From: Sinonovacula constricta
Taxonomy: Eukaryota; Mollusca; Bivalvia; Cardiida; Solecurtidae
Reading direction: 5' to 3'
Assembly (NCBI GenBank): GCA_007844125.1
Contig: CM017563.1
Span: 26,504,694 to 26,568,693 of the forward strand
Length of the DNA stretch: 64,000 nucleotides
Positions 24,906 to 35,096 of this stretch are shown piece after piece. Each line of letters opens with the position of its first letter. The first letter of the stretch is position 1. The notes beneath the pieces were generated by a model that was not told where the DNA came from, ran no database searches, and was given only the letters and a program-made list of their open reading frames with translations. Position numbers and translations under genes: made by a program.

Positions 24906-25385
24906 CTATAAAAGTGTCAGCCAAGTCAACATTAGAAGTTTGTCAACAGCGTTTTTAGCCGAACTCTGGATAGCTTTGCTAGCCGTAGAACGAGTACCTG
25001 CACAAGAAGGATAAAGATGAGGAATTTCCTGTTCAGCAGGATCAGGACGTTTGTCCATGATAGGTGTGTCAGTTACGAGTGGGTTTACCAGGACCTTATC
25101 TTCAGCTAGGTCGTTGCCTAGCAACAAACGGACACCCTCAAAAGGTAATGAAGATCTAAGACCGACAGACACTAAACAACTAACTAAAGTGGAAGACAAA
25201 ACAATGTTATGGAGAGGAACAGTTAAAGAACCACACTCTACACCATGAATAACAACACTAACTCCAGAGAAGGTCTTCTCGGAAAACGGCAGAGTATCAG
25301 CCAAAATAAGAGATTGGTACGCCCCTGTGTCTCTTAATATCGTAATAGGGCTAGGCGGGCAAGAATCACCTGCAAGTAATACAAA
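24906..25385 (-). pseudogene. Retropepsin-like protease, copy 1
   Basis: The minus strand reads TILRDTGAYQSLI around 25320-25355, with the DTG catalytic triad. A flap-like region follows, then LLLGNDLAEDKVLVNP, which resembles the C-terminal ILGxD motif of gypsy proteases. The frame runs to a stop at 24906 after an Ala/Ser-rich tail. A stop codon separates it from the preceding gag tail near 25394. Confidence 0.8.
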
Positions 25386-25599
25386 ACCATTTCACATTAA
25401 TGGCTCGTAAATACCCATAACAGAGTCAGAATTGGGTTTTGAAACCTCAACGGTATGAAAAGGTTCTTTTGCCTTTGGCAAGAAATCAGGTTTGTTAGCC
25501 TGACCAAAAGTGTCAACTTCGAGACAAGTCTGTGGCCTTGACTTGAAAGTGGTGAGGCCTGTTTGTTTGTACCCCCCACTAGACTGCTTCTCCTTTAAT

Positions 25600-25966
25600 T
25601 TTAAACAGTCGGAAATGGGGTGACCAGTTTGGTGACCAGTTTGTCATGGCAAGTAACATTGGATACGGTATTTCGTTCACCGGGCGGCTTTTGTCTGTGT
25701 TAACTGAACTGACATTAAAAGCCAGTAGAATTACTATTGTGTTTTAACTTAGCATTTGCATGTGGATTTGAATTGGTATTTCTTGTAGTGCTAAGTGTAG
25801 ATGTGAAGTCTGGTTTAGGAACAAATGAGACCTTGTGGGTCAAAGAATAGTCATCAGCCAAACGAGCAACTTCATCTAAAGTTTCAAATTGTTTTTCATC
25901 AATGTAGGTCTTAATGTCAGGTTGGATGCAGCGTTTAAACTCTTCAATAAGCATAAGCTGCCGTAA
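25600..25966 (-). pseudogene. Gag C-terminal half with damaged zinc knuckle, copy 1
   Basis: The frame begins at the insertion junction (25966). It reads RQLMLIEEFKRCIQ and ETLDEVARLADDYSL, the end of a Gmr1/SCAN-like capsid domain. An Asn/Thr-rich tail follows. Near 25620-25660 another frame gives TGHQTGHPISDC, a CCHC-knuckle remnant with a short internal duplication (two copies of ACTGGTCACC). Confidence 0.75.
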
Positions 25967-26532
25967 TAGGCTAATCAATTTACACTGAATTTGAGGTTAA
26001 CCTAGAACTAATTGCAAAAGTTTTAAAAACTGGATTTTCTGAAACTAGTATGTACGAAAGTTTACCCATAAAAAGTCCTGAACTTTTGCAGTTGCATTAG
26101 TTGAGAAAATGAGGCCCGAATGTACATGGTATCTGAGATTTTATGAAAAAGCTATAGAATCAAGGAGCCCTTTGCAGATCAATATTTATTGATAAGATAA
26201 TAAGTTTGTATGTTTGTATTATTGTCAAATAATGAAACAAAGAATATAATGTCAACAGTGTCAATCAATTATAATGCAGTTTATTTAAGAAAACTTACTT
26301 ATTTAAATACAAATCCGGGTAAAAGTACCCCACCCACAAGTGCATTTAACAATTTGAGTACAATATAAACTATATTTTTCTAATATTTCTACATAATTTA
26401 GGGTGATTATCAGTAGATATTACAAAATCATGCAAAATAGGCAATAAGAACATCATATTTACATTATGCAATTTAATATACAGTTTCTTGTTACTTATAT
26501 CCATACACTAAAAGGTACATATTTATACATTG

Positions 26533-26791
26533 TTGGTAGAGCGTCGGCTTGCGGATCGGGAGGTCGTGGGTTCGAACCCCGGCCGGGTCAAGCCAAAGAC
26601 TTTAAAGTTGGTAGTAGTGGCTTCCCTCCTAAAGCTCGGGGCTAAGGGGACAGCATTACGCCTGACTCGTCGGTGTCAGTATAATGGACCGGCCGGGTTC
26701 AGTCCCTGGGCACCTCATAAGTGCCCCTGTGCTATAATGATAGAAATGTCGCTGCGCAGTATTGGCAAAAATGCCGGCTAATCCTAATCCC
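26533..26791 (+). mobile_element. tRNA-derived SINE inside the TIR transposon, copy 1
   Basis: The head carries GGTAGAGCGTCGG and GGTTCGAACCCC, the latter a good pol III B box; part of the tRNA A-box end is missing. A body with AAAGTTGGTAGTAGTGGCTT and a short TAATCC tail follow. TTATACATTG stands at 26523-26532 and again at 26792-26801, a perfect 10-bp target duplication. The body resembles that of the SINE at 35173. Confidence 0.88.
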
Positions 26792-26801
26792 TTATACATT
26801 G

Positions 26802-27454
26802 TAAGTGGGTGTTTTATAGCTGCGTTTCTGGTATTGAAGTTTTTCATCATTAGTGTGTTATATAAGATATGCCACCATTTTATACATAGTTAATAATAAT
26901 GAATAATGTAAACATAAACTATTATCAAACAATACAAGCAACTATTTATATATGTAAAGCAACATATGGTTAATATATTAATTAGAATTGTACAGTACAC
27001 AAAATTAAGTGTAATACATGTATATTTTTAAGTTACAAAGCTCTTTTGAAAATCTCCATGTTTTTCATATCAGAAACTATCATTGCTATATGCATGTATG
27101 TAAATTTTATGCAGTAAAACATGAATTGAGTTAATTTATGTTTAAAACATGCAGTTATTAATTGATTTTCTGCTGAAATCAAATCAACACAATAAACCAC
27201 TTCCATGGGTCTACTTGAAGAGAACCAAATCAGATGAACAAACAATGCATATATTTAACAGTATTTAAAAATATTCAACAATATTTGACAATTTATGGTC
27301 TATACATGCATACTTTTTGTTAGCAGAGATAGTATGACATATACTCTAACATGTGTTCATCTTTATATGACAGAGTGACATAAGCATTTTATATACAGAG
27401 ATACACACAAGCATACTCAACAACAAAAAAGACATTATACCTCTGTTCAATGTT
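26802..27454. other. Non-coding 3' region of the TIR transposon
   Basis: This AT-rich stretch lies between the SINE and the transposase stop codon. No gene is visible. Confidence 0.5.
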
Positions 27455-30400
27455 TTAAGCATCATCTACAATTTCTTGTAAGTCAGAGAGAGCCCTGGAG
27501 TTTGAACAAAACACCCCTTTACACTCTATGCATGCACTGGAACAATCTAGGCCATGCCTTCGACAAGAACACCGTTAAGAATCGCAGTGTATTTTGCAGC
27601 CGCATCTCACTTTTTGAAGCAGTTCTTCAGGTGCTGGTGGAAGTGTCATCTTCACAGGAACAAGTCTGTCTTTTTCATTTTTCCATCCAAAGTCTACAGG
27701 GTTAAGGGCTGTGTTCCCCATCCACACCTGGGTTTGGTAAAATACTCTAAGACTGTGTTGTGCTGTCGCATCTGATGTTGGTGGTGGTGTCTGAACTTGA
27801 ACGGAGCTGCTGTTGGTGATAACATTCGAGGTAAAGATCTTGTAGCGCAGTCGGTTCAAATTCTCTGCATCAGACCCATCATATACAGTTAACATCAGTG
27901 ATTCACCACATTGCTCTATTGAACTAGAGGTTGTATCAGCCAAGAATTTCTCACAAAAGCCACGAAAAGATAGTTTCTTTTGGAATAGTTTGAGCACAGA
28001 AGGTTTGCCAATTCCAAATATCCTCGATGTTGTATCACATCCTGTAAAGGCATGCAGTAATGGAAGGCTGTGACAGAATGCCGTTCCTAGTGACGTTTGT
28101 GTGGCTTTTATGTCCCATATCGTTTATGGTCTTTGTTGATTTTGAATCATATCTAAATTGAATTTGTTTTAAATCTACGGTGTGGTAGTGAAGTAGAAGT
28201 ACCAACAAATCCGTGTCTTCACCTATCACTGTTGTGGGGTTTTGTCTTGCAAGATTTATTGCTGTATCAACAATCTTTGTGTCAGCATCTCCTTGTGCAA
28301 GCAAGACATTAATGCCATCATTAGTCAAGCAAACACCTAACATGTCAATGAAAGCCTGTTTGTTTCCTGGTTGTTGATATAGACTTCTTTCTTCATGCGG
28401 AGAGGTGTTTCAGTTGAAAATCTTACATGTGTACCTACTTTCCCCATGGTTCGCCGGAGATGAGCCACATCTTTGGAGTCAGGTCCACTTTTGTAGCCGT
28501 CAAAAACTACTGTAGTAAGATTTTGGTATCTCTGATTTAAACAGCAAGAAGAGGCTTAAACATATGTCATGAAATGTGTTTTCAACTTTCCATGGAAGTC
28601 TATGAAGAAGCGATCCTCCATCAACAACAACCATATGGGATGGTGCCACATTGGTGGGTGTGCATTCTTCAAATTTGCACTGCTTCCAGATTGCGTCAGC
28701 AAGTGTCGACTCCTGAGGCTCCCTTGGAAAACCATTGTTGTTGAAAAAAGATGATGGTACACTGGATAGCTCAAACTGGAAAACAGAAGATATATCCTCG
28801 ATATACCTGTCAGCAGCTGTTGTAAGACGCTGGAACAATAGCTGGGTGTCAATATGCAGGCCTTCCCCATCTAATTTCACAAGTGACTTCTTGTTTATTG
28901 GAACTGCTTGCGATGAACGTTTGAAGGTATACTTTTGTTGGAGTATACCAGTCATTCCCCGAACTATAGCTTCTCCAATGGCCTGGGCACGATCAACATT
29001 TGCAGAATCGTCAGCGACGCCACTTTAAATGTTTCTCAGTTTTGTTTCTGTGGAATCAAATGGGTTTCTTTCACAAAGAAATGTCATCATGGTCGTCATA
29101 TCCTTTGAGTCTCTGGAAACTCTTGACTTTGTGGGTTCCTTGTCCTGCTCACTTGTTTTGTACACCGTCTGGCTGAATTCCTGTATAGCTGAATTCATTT
29201 GCAGACATATTGAAAGGAATAATATCCACTTAGTGTTCTGACTTTCTGACAATCCTCTGCCTCCTGCCAATCCTCCTGTAGACTTCAATGAACTCATTAT
29301 GACTTGTTCTATAACAAGATCTGTGGATAGATCGGACCAATTATGCTCGCTTCGTCTTATTACATGGGCTCCACTCTTGAAAGCAGTGTACACTTCTGGA
29401 TGTGTCTCAGGTAATGACAACATGTTTTGCAAACAGATGTATGCATTTTTGAGGTAGAGGTTATGACCTGATGAGGCAAAAAATGGGAGCATTTTTTTTG
29501 TAAGCTTTCCAGATGCAATGACAAGTCACCAGTTCGTTCAGCTTGAATAAAGCTTCGTAGTAACGAAACCATATCCATGTACTGGAACCATAAGCATGCT
29601 GTGCAATTGTTTGCCATTTTCACTCGTTCAGCTTCACAGAGGAGAACAATGTTTTGTAGGCCTTGATCACATCATTTGCAGTCTGAAGCCCCTTTTTCAA
29701 GATTGTCATATACCAATGCAAGGTTTTGCAAATCTTCGTTCTTCATGTACCTGTCTGAACATTGGTATTGGTCTGAGGTTTGCTGCAACAGCTCCATGTC
29801 TGTAGTGTCTGCGAGGCCACCGGCTGTTGTTGTTGCAATCAGTTCTGCGAAGTAGAGTTCCTTCTAGATGAAGAACTGTAAGGACATTGTCTACTGGCAT
29901 GTGTCCGCGATTTGCACGTTGAACAGCCTTCCCTGACAGAGTTTCCGGCATATATGGTTTCCAAAAGCTCCTTCAGTCCTGTTCCAGACATAAGTTGACT
30001 TATGCAACCCAGGAAACTCATTTCAGTGTGAAATGCTCCTAGACGAAGTAATATGTTCTTCAGTAAACTCTGCGAGGTCTGAGTTGACACTATATCTGAT
30101 GCCTTCTGAAATAGTGGCTGGTCAAATGTCAGAACTGGTGTCTGTGTATTTCTGGGCTTGTTCACAAACAAAGTGCATTGTGGTATATATGCAGTTAACA
30201 TTACTTGGGTTAAGGTCAGTCATGGGTAAGAACGTAATTGGTGACTTCTTCGGAAATGAAACCTGACCAACTTGGTCTTTGTGAACGTAATGGCCATACT
30301 TGCAAAACATGTCCAGAGGTCTTTGCAGTTGTCGACATAAGGAAATTTCAGGCAGATCACAGAACAAGACTGTCTCACAACTCTGTGTTGAATGCACCAA

Positions 30401-31858
30401 ATATTTCACAGCAATTCTGTTGGCTTGTATAAGATGATCAAGGGACACATCTTGTCTAGGTACAGACACAGTGACGCAGGTGTGGTGAAGCTATAACGCC
30501 CATACCATGGAATTTTCCATTCCCATCTAGTGTGCCAGTGCTGTGGTCGACGTTGTCTGCTACAAAGTGCAAAAATGGATCAGATGTTTCCTGGCAAGGA
30601 ATCTTGTCTGACATGGCTGCAGCGACATTAGCATCATACATTTGAACTTCACTGTAGGAACAGCAGAAACCAAGACTATTCAGATGATCGATTAAAATCT
30701 GGAGCCAAAGTGATGATGCAGCTGCACTGCAAGACCAAAATGAAGAGGGGCAATAACATTTCTAGACCGGCATGTCTGAACAATGCTCTGACCAATGGAT
30801 GCAACCTTTGTATCATTTTCCTGACCTAAAACAGCGTTCATGAACAGTTGTAGACTCTCTGGTAGAAATGAGACATTAAACTCTGTTGAAGAAACTTCAT
30901 TGAAACTTGGATAGTAGTCTCTTTGTGCTTTCATTGAATTAATGTCAGCTTTAAGCAATTTTCCAGCAGTTTCTAAGATTTTAATCTTCTTTTCTGCATC
31001 ATTGTGTCCTTGTGAATCTTCATAGAATGCAGCTGCATTGGATTTTAAGGAAACAATGTCATGTCTGCCATCGACACTACTAATAACAACATTATTACCA
31101 AAGTGTGATTTTCTTCTTCATGTGTTTTGTACTGTAGGCTTTGTCACCACATGCATTTGTCATTTCAGTTACTAAGTCACTAACCGTAAGAGTTTCATTG
31201 ACTGCACCTTCAAGAAATAACATGACCTTTTCAAACACAGCTCTCTGTTCTACATTCTCTGGTCGACCTGGACTTTTTAATGTAGGAGTCACACACCTTT
31301 CTGACTAGTGAGCCTTTGGGATACCTTTTCCTGTCCTAAATTGACATTACATTGCTGGTGGTATATGGCGTTAGCTGCAGGTAGGTCAAAAACATGAGCC
31401 AAATGAATTTTTACATCATCTGCCCACTGATCAGCCCTATTTAAACAGATTTTTATAATTGTACTTTGAAATTCTAAACTTCTTACAGGATAAGTGTCAA
31501 TAGATCTTTTTCTATTTGTTTTTCCACATTTTGCAAATGTTCCACAAAACAAACATCTTGACTTAAAATCAAAGTTGGGAGCTACAGAACGCAAATGTTT
31601 ATCATGTTTTTCAACAGATATATATGAAAAATGCTTGTCAGTTATTGGCCTTGTAAAGTTTTGCGACATAGAACATGAACAAAATCTCCTGGGGTTATTG
31701 TCATTTCCACAGAGCGAGTTGAACAAGCCGCTTGTATTCCTTGGCACCCTTTTTCCCCAACACGGGCAGAAGGTCTATCATCATCGATGGGCTCTTGGCA
31801 TAGTTCACACAAGCTGAGTCTCCATCTTGAACAAAAATCACAACATTCATGCCCAGAT
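27455..31858 (-). pseudogene. Large transposase-XPG/FEN1-like nuclease fusion protein, copy 1 (broken)
   Basis: One protein of roughly 1,450 residues can be followed across many frames. The N-terminus has Cys-rich motifs (CELCQEP near 31820; CLFCG and AIYHQQC in 31289-31747). The middle has HHHFGSRF, FVADNVDH and LDGNGKFHGMG near 30500-30720, LTFDQPL near 30125, LGAFHTEMSFLG near 30020, and TDLVIEQVIMSSLKSTGG near 29300. The Asp, Asp and Glu in these motifs are candidate DDE residues. The C-terminal third mirrors XPG/FEN1 nucleases: VVDGGSLLHRL, VVFDGYKSG, QGDADTKI, IGEDTDLLVLL and TGCDTTSRIFGIGK follow each other in the correct order. The end is a Cys cluster (RCGCKIHC...RCSCRRHG), interrupted by a TAA shared with copy 2. 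Frameshifts make it non-functional. Confidence 0.78.
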
Positions 31859-33472
31859 CAAGTTAAAATACAAAGATCTCTGAATGAATGACATAAAGAT
31901 ATGTTTGAACAACATCAATTAAAAAATCTTTTTTTTTTCATTGAAATTAATGTTTTTATATTTTTTAATTAAGTAATTGCTTATTTACAAATTTTAATGT
32001 TGTATATTTTTTGAACATTCATATTTTTACCATCATTATTCCAGGGCAAAGATGATGGTTCCACGCATCAACAGGTTTTTACTGTTCCCCATGTCTGTAG
32101 AAGACTGGAACAATATAAAATGTTATCAATTAAATTAATTTTGCCACAAATAATTAAGGCATTGCATTAGTGAGTTTAGTATAATTGTTAATAAGTTTAA
32201 GATATTTGATGTAGGAAAATTAAACAGTCTGTATAAATATGAAATTATGTACTCATCTATGCAAATTAATTGTTTTAATAAGCTCTTGTGTGCAAACACA
32301 TGCTTCAATTGCAAATTTCAATGTACTCTCAAAGCCATGTTATGTATTCTATATCTCATTGTTACTGTAGTCAGTGTGCTTCATGCTAAGATGGTCCTTT
32401 ATCAGGAGTTGAGGGAAAAGGGAAAGAAATCATCTCTGAGGTACCCTGTGAACATGGGACATTTAATTAATAAATATATAAATATGTATTGAAAATCATA
32501 TAAATAGGATTTTGTTTTATACTTCAGACATAGATAAAAAGATAAAAGTATGATTTTGATTTTAATAAAGTTTAAAAACAAAACAAATTGTGTTAAAATA
32601 ATTATACTATTTCAAAATATAGTACCAAAAAATATGCTATAAATTAACCAGTGTTGTAGTTGCCAGTCAATGTTCATGTGCAAACCAGGTAGGCATTGGA
32701 AATCCCTGCTCTGAAATTATAAAATTATAAAGTTGATACCTTTTTACAATAAAAACAAAACAAACACTCACTGGTTTTAAAAAAACAATGTAAGAAAAAA
32801 AGTTACAAAAATTATTGAAATTATATTTTTTTTACCTGAATGAGCTTCCATAGACAAAAAAACAAACAAACCCAACATAACCGGATGTTGTACAGTGTGA
32901 ATTTTATTTCCTGTTATTTTTACGAACTTTTTTTAAAAAAAGAACAAAATACACGAAAAAATAGCTGAAAATATGTGTTTGTATGCGTACTGCATTATTT
33001 TTATCGACTTTATTGCTTTATAAATATATATCATTTGTAATGATGCAATCGGGAACAGTTTGCCGATGGCGATTTACTTTTTAGGTTATTTGTCAAAATA
33101 ATCGTAAAATCATGACAATAACTATTGAGTATAATGTAAAGTGATGTAAATTTCAAGTAAATACTCTGTTTCTTACCTAAAACGTTATACAGTTTTCAAC
33201 ACGAAGGTTGTTTACGGAGAAGAGAAAATTGTAGGGGGCGCCGCCAGTGTTACTTTCTGTGACGTCACACCAGAGCGCGTGAAATTTACTTGTATGGAGG
33301 CGCAGTCTGTTATAGCCTCAAAATGTCAACTTTCGCAATTTTCAACCACTTATATCTTTTTTATTGCACAAGACTTTTTATGGTAACTACTTAGGAATAT
33401 ATTCTTCCACCTGACGTAGATAAAAATTCTTTTGCAATTAGTTCTACGTCAACCTTTTCATTGATTAGCGTA
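31859..33472 (-). other. 5' non-coding region of the TIR transposon
   Basis: This AT-rich stretch lies upstream of the broken transposase. It becomes GC-richer near 33225-33305, where the promoter would be expected. No other gene is visible. Confidence 0.45.
33260..33267. promoter_or_regulatory. CRE-like TGACGTCA palindrome near the transposon's 5' end
   Basis: An exact TGACGTCA octamer lies about 200 bases inside the right TIR, in a short GC-rich island upstream of the transposase. It matches the CREB/ATF consensus; a promoter role is inferred from position only. Confidence 0.3.
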
Positions 33473-33475
33473 TAA

Positions 33476-34309
33476 TTTTTCATGGTCTTGTTCTATTCCT
33501 TTAGATGAACACCATCGGTCAAATAATTGTTTTTGCTCTAGCAAACTCAACATGTGTTTGATTAGTTTCTTTTTTACAATTCCTAAATGTTTGTTTGTAT
33601 GCCTCAGGGGCCAGTTCGTAGCCTTTAAGGATGTAATCTTTTACAAGATCATAGTTAGAATACTTTCAATGCTTAACTGTGTATAGATTTGCTCTTTTGG
33701 CCATTTCAAGTTATCTGCAACTTATACAAAATGTAAAAAGTATTTGTCAATATCCTTTTCTTGAAATGGAGGAACAAGTCTAATATTCTTTGACACATCA
33801 AATGCTTTATTTTGAATGGGTGTCTGATTTGCTCTTTCTAGTTTCTTCAATTCTAACTGAAACTGCTTGTCTCGTTCTCTTTCTTCCCGCTCTCTTACTC
33901 GTTTTCTCTCTTCTCGTTCGCTTTCTCGTTCTCTCTCTTCTCGTTCTCTCTCTTCTCGTTCTCTTTCTCTCTTTTCGTTCTCTTTCTCGTTCTATTTTCT
34001 TTTCTTCCCACTTTAACCTTTCTAATTCTATTCGCTCTTCTCTCTCATTCTTAATTTCTCTAACTGCAATTTTAATTCTAAATACTGGTCTGACACATCT
34101 TCCTTTACAAACGACATAAAGTCAGTCGAAAGTATGTTGTCGACAATCAAAGTTTGAATAAGCATGTTGCAAATAGCCTGTTTTCGCATGCATAATTTTA
34201 TTCCAGGAACATTATAATGAGCAGCGATGTTGAGCAAATCAGACTTTTTGGCCAAATTAAACTCCTCCTGAGTAGGCGACTTTACAAAATTTTCCAAATT
34301 AAATGCCAT
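33476..34309 (-). pseudogene. Gag N-terminal half (SCAN-like capsid) of the Gmr1-like element
   Basis: The frame opens at 34309 with MAFNLENFVKSPTQEEF. It has an Arg/Glu-rich coiled region (about 33870-34020) and then VPPFQEKDIDKYFLHF, DNLKWPKEQIYTQL and ILKGYELAPEAYKQTFRN. This is the fold shared by Gmr1-type capsids and vertebrate SCAN domains. A stop and frameshifts interrupt it. The reading continues in the 25600-25966 fragment after the 7.5-kb insertion. Confidence 0.78.
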
Positions 34310-34410
34310 GGTAGCTTGTTGCTGGTTTGTAGAAATATTTGTTCACAAAAAAAAATAAAAATAAAAGAAATATTACACAAAAATAGCAGAGTTATCCTTT
34401 AATGTTTCAA

Positions 34411-34428
34411 ATTCCGGACGAGCCCCCA
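34411..34428 (-). promoter_or_regulatory. Primer-binding site resembling a tRNA-Pro type
   Basis: On the minus strand this reads TGGGGGCTCGTCCGGAAT, five bases after the LTR's terminal CA. It differs at one position from the 18-base site that retroelements use with tRNA-Pro, as I remember it. Confidence 0.7.
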
Positions 34429-34433
34429 ATTTC

Positions 34434-35090
34434 TGTTACGGCCGGTGTAGCTATTTAAGTTTATTTATAAAATGACACGTTTATTGACGAAATGGTGTAA
34501 CAGAAAGAACAAGCCAGCAACAAACTATTACACTAATGTTTTATTTTAATAAACAATTAAACCTATGGCGTAATAAAAATAATAAATAAATCAGACAAAA
34601 TTGCAGAAAGCAAAATAAATGTTAGCTTACAGTTGTCCCTTTAGGAGGTGTCCCTTTAACAGTCCAATTAATAATCCAACGTCGAATAATTCAAAGAGTT
34701 TTTGATATGCACAGTTTAAATAAACCAATGATAGAACAATACTCGAATGTTAATAATATAATTCCAAATCCAACATTTTAATATTTATATCACTGTAGAA
34801 TATAGTAAGTCCATGTAAGTTCCAACACAGAAAGATTTAATATAGAAGCTGCAAGTATTTCCAAACAATATGATCAAACTCTATGTCCAAATGTTTATCC
34901 AAACTTTTTATCCAAACTTACTTTATATCGGCAAACACGCCCTTATATATACCCAAAGAATTTCCGAACATTCACGAACCCAGAACATTCTCGAAGCCCA
35001 GTTAAAAAGTAAACAAATGAACTTTCTAGCATGATCCTTTTCTTCTAGCAGTTACGCGAATGCTACTTCATCAAAGCCACAACGATAACA
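34434..35090 (-). repeat. 5' LTR of the Gmr1-like element
   Basis: The proposed ends are TGTTA...TAACA, placed by the primer-binding site on one side and by the resumption of the interrupted outer gene shortly after 35090 on the other. Inside is a minus-strand TATATAAGG box (34942-34952) and AATAAAA-type signals near 34540. There is no second LTR to compare with, so the outer boundary is tentative. Confidence 0.6.
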
Positions 35091-35096
35091 ATTAAC

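Larger units (their letters stand above)
18192..29884. repeat. Copy 1 of an 11.7-kb near-identical duplication (observed part)
   Basis: This stretch matches 52306-64000 in the same orientation almost base for base, with an offset drifting between about 34,111 and 34,117 because of small indels. Both limits are set by the other copy: its left end is the contig edge after the N gap and its right end is the end of the window. The true extent is therefore unknown. Differences are scattered substitutions, homopolymer changes and indels of 1-6 bases. Confidence 0.97.
25967..33472 (-). mobile_element. 7.5-kb TIR transposon, candidate Academ-like element, inserted in gag
   Basis: The left end (TAGGCTAATCAAT) and the right end read inward (TACGCTAATCAAT) match with one mismatch. 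A second block, about 26 bases containing GTAGAACTAATTGCAAAAG or CTAGAACTAATTGCAAAAG, follows on both sides. TAA flanks the element on both sides (25964-25966 and 33473-33475), and the interrupted gag reading EKL|RQLMLIEEF resumes across it. That supports a clean insertion with a 3-bp target duplication. The cargo is one large broken gene on the minus strand plus a later SINE. A short TSD together with an XPG-type nuclease suggests the Academ superfamily; this assignment is from memory. Confidence 0.8.
23143..35090 (-). mobile_element. Ty3/gypsy LTR retrotransposon, Gmr1-like pol order, 3'-truncated
   Basis: Read on the minus strand the order is 5' LTR (35090-34434), primer-binding site, gag start (34309), [7.5-kb insertion], end of gag, protease, integrase, then the first part of reverse transcriptase, which stops abruptly at about 23143. 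No RNase H or 3' LTR exists in the window. Integrase before RT is unlike ordinary gypsy elements and matches the Gmr1 group. The element lies antisense inside the gene of an older DNA element. Every open reading frame is damaged, so it is a fossil. Confidence 0.8.

Noticed and set aside
26530..26781. Plus-strand frame over the SINE (LVERRLADREVVGSNPGR)
   Set aside because: It is a translation of the tRNA-derived head of a SINE with its own target duplication.
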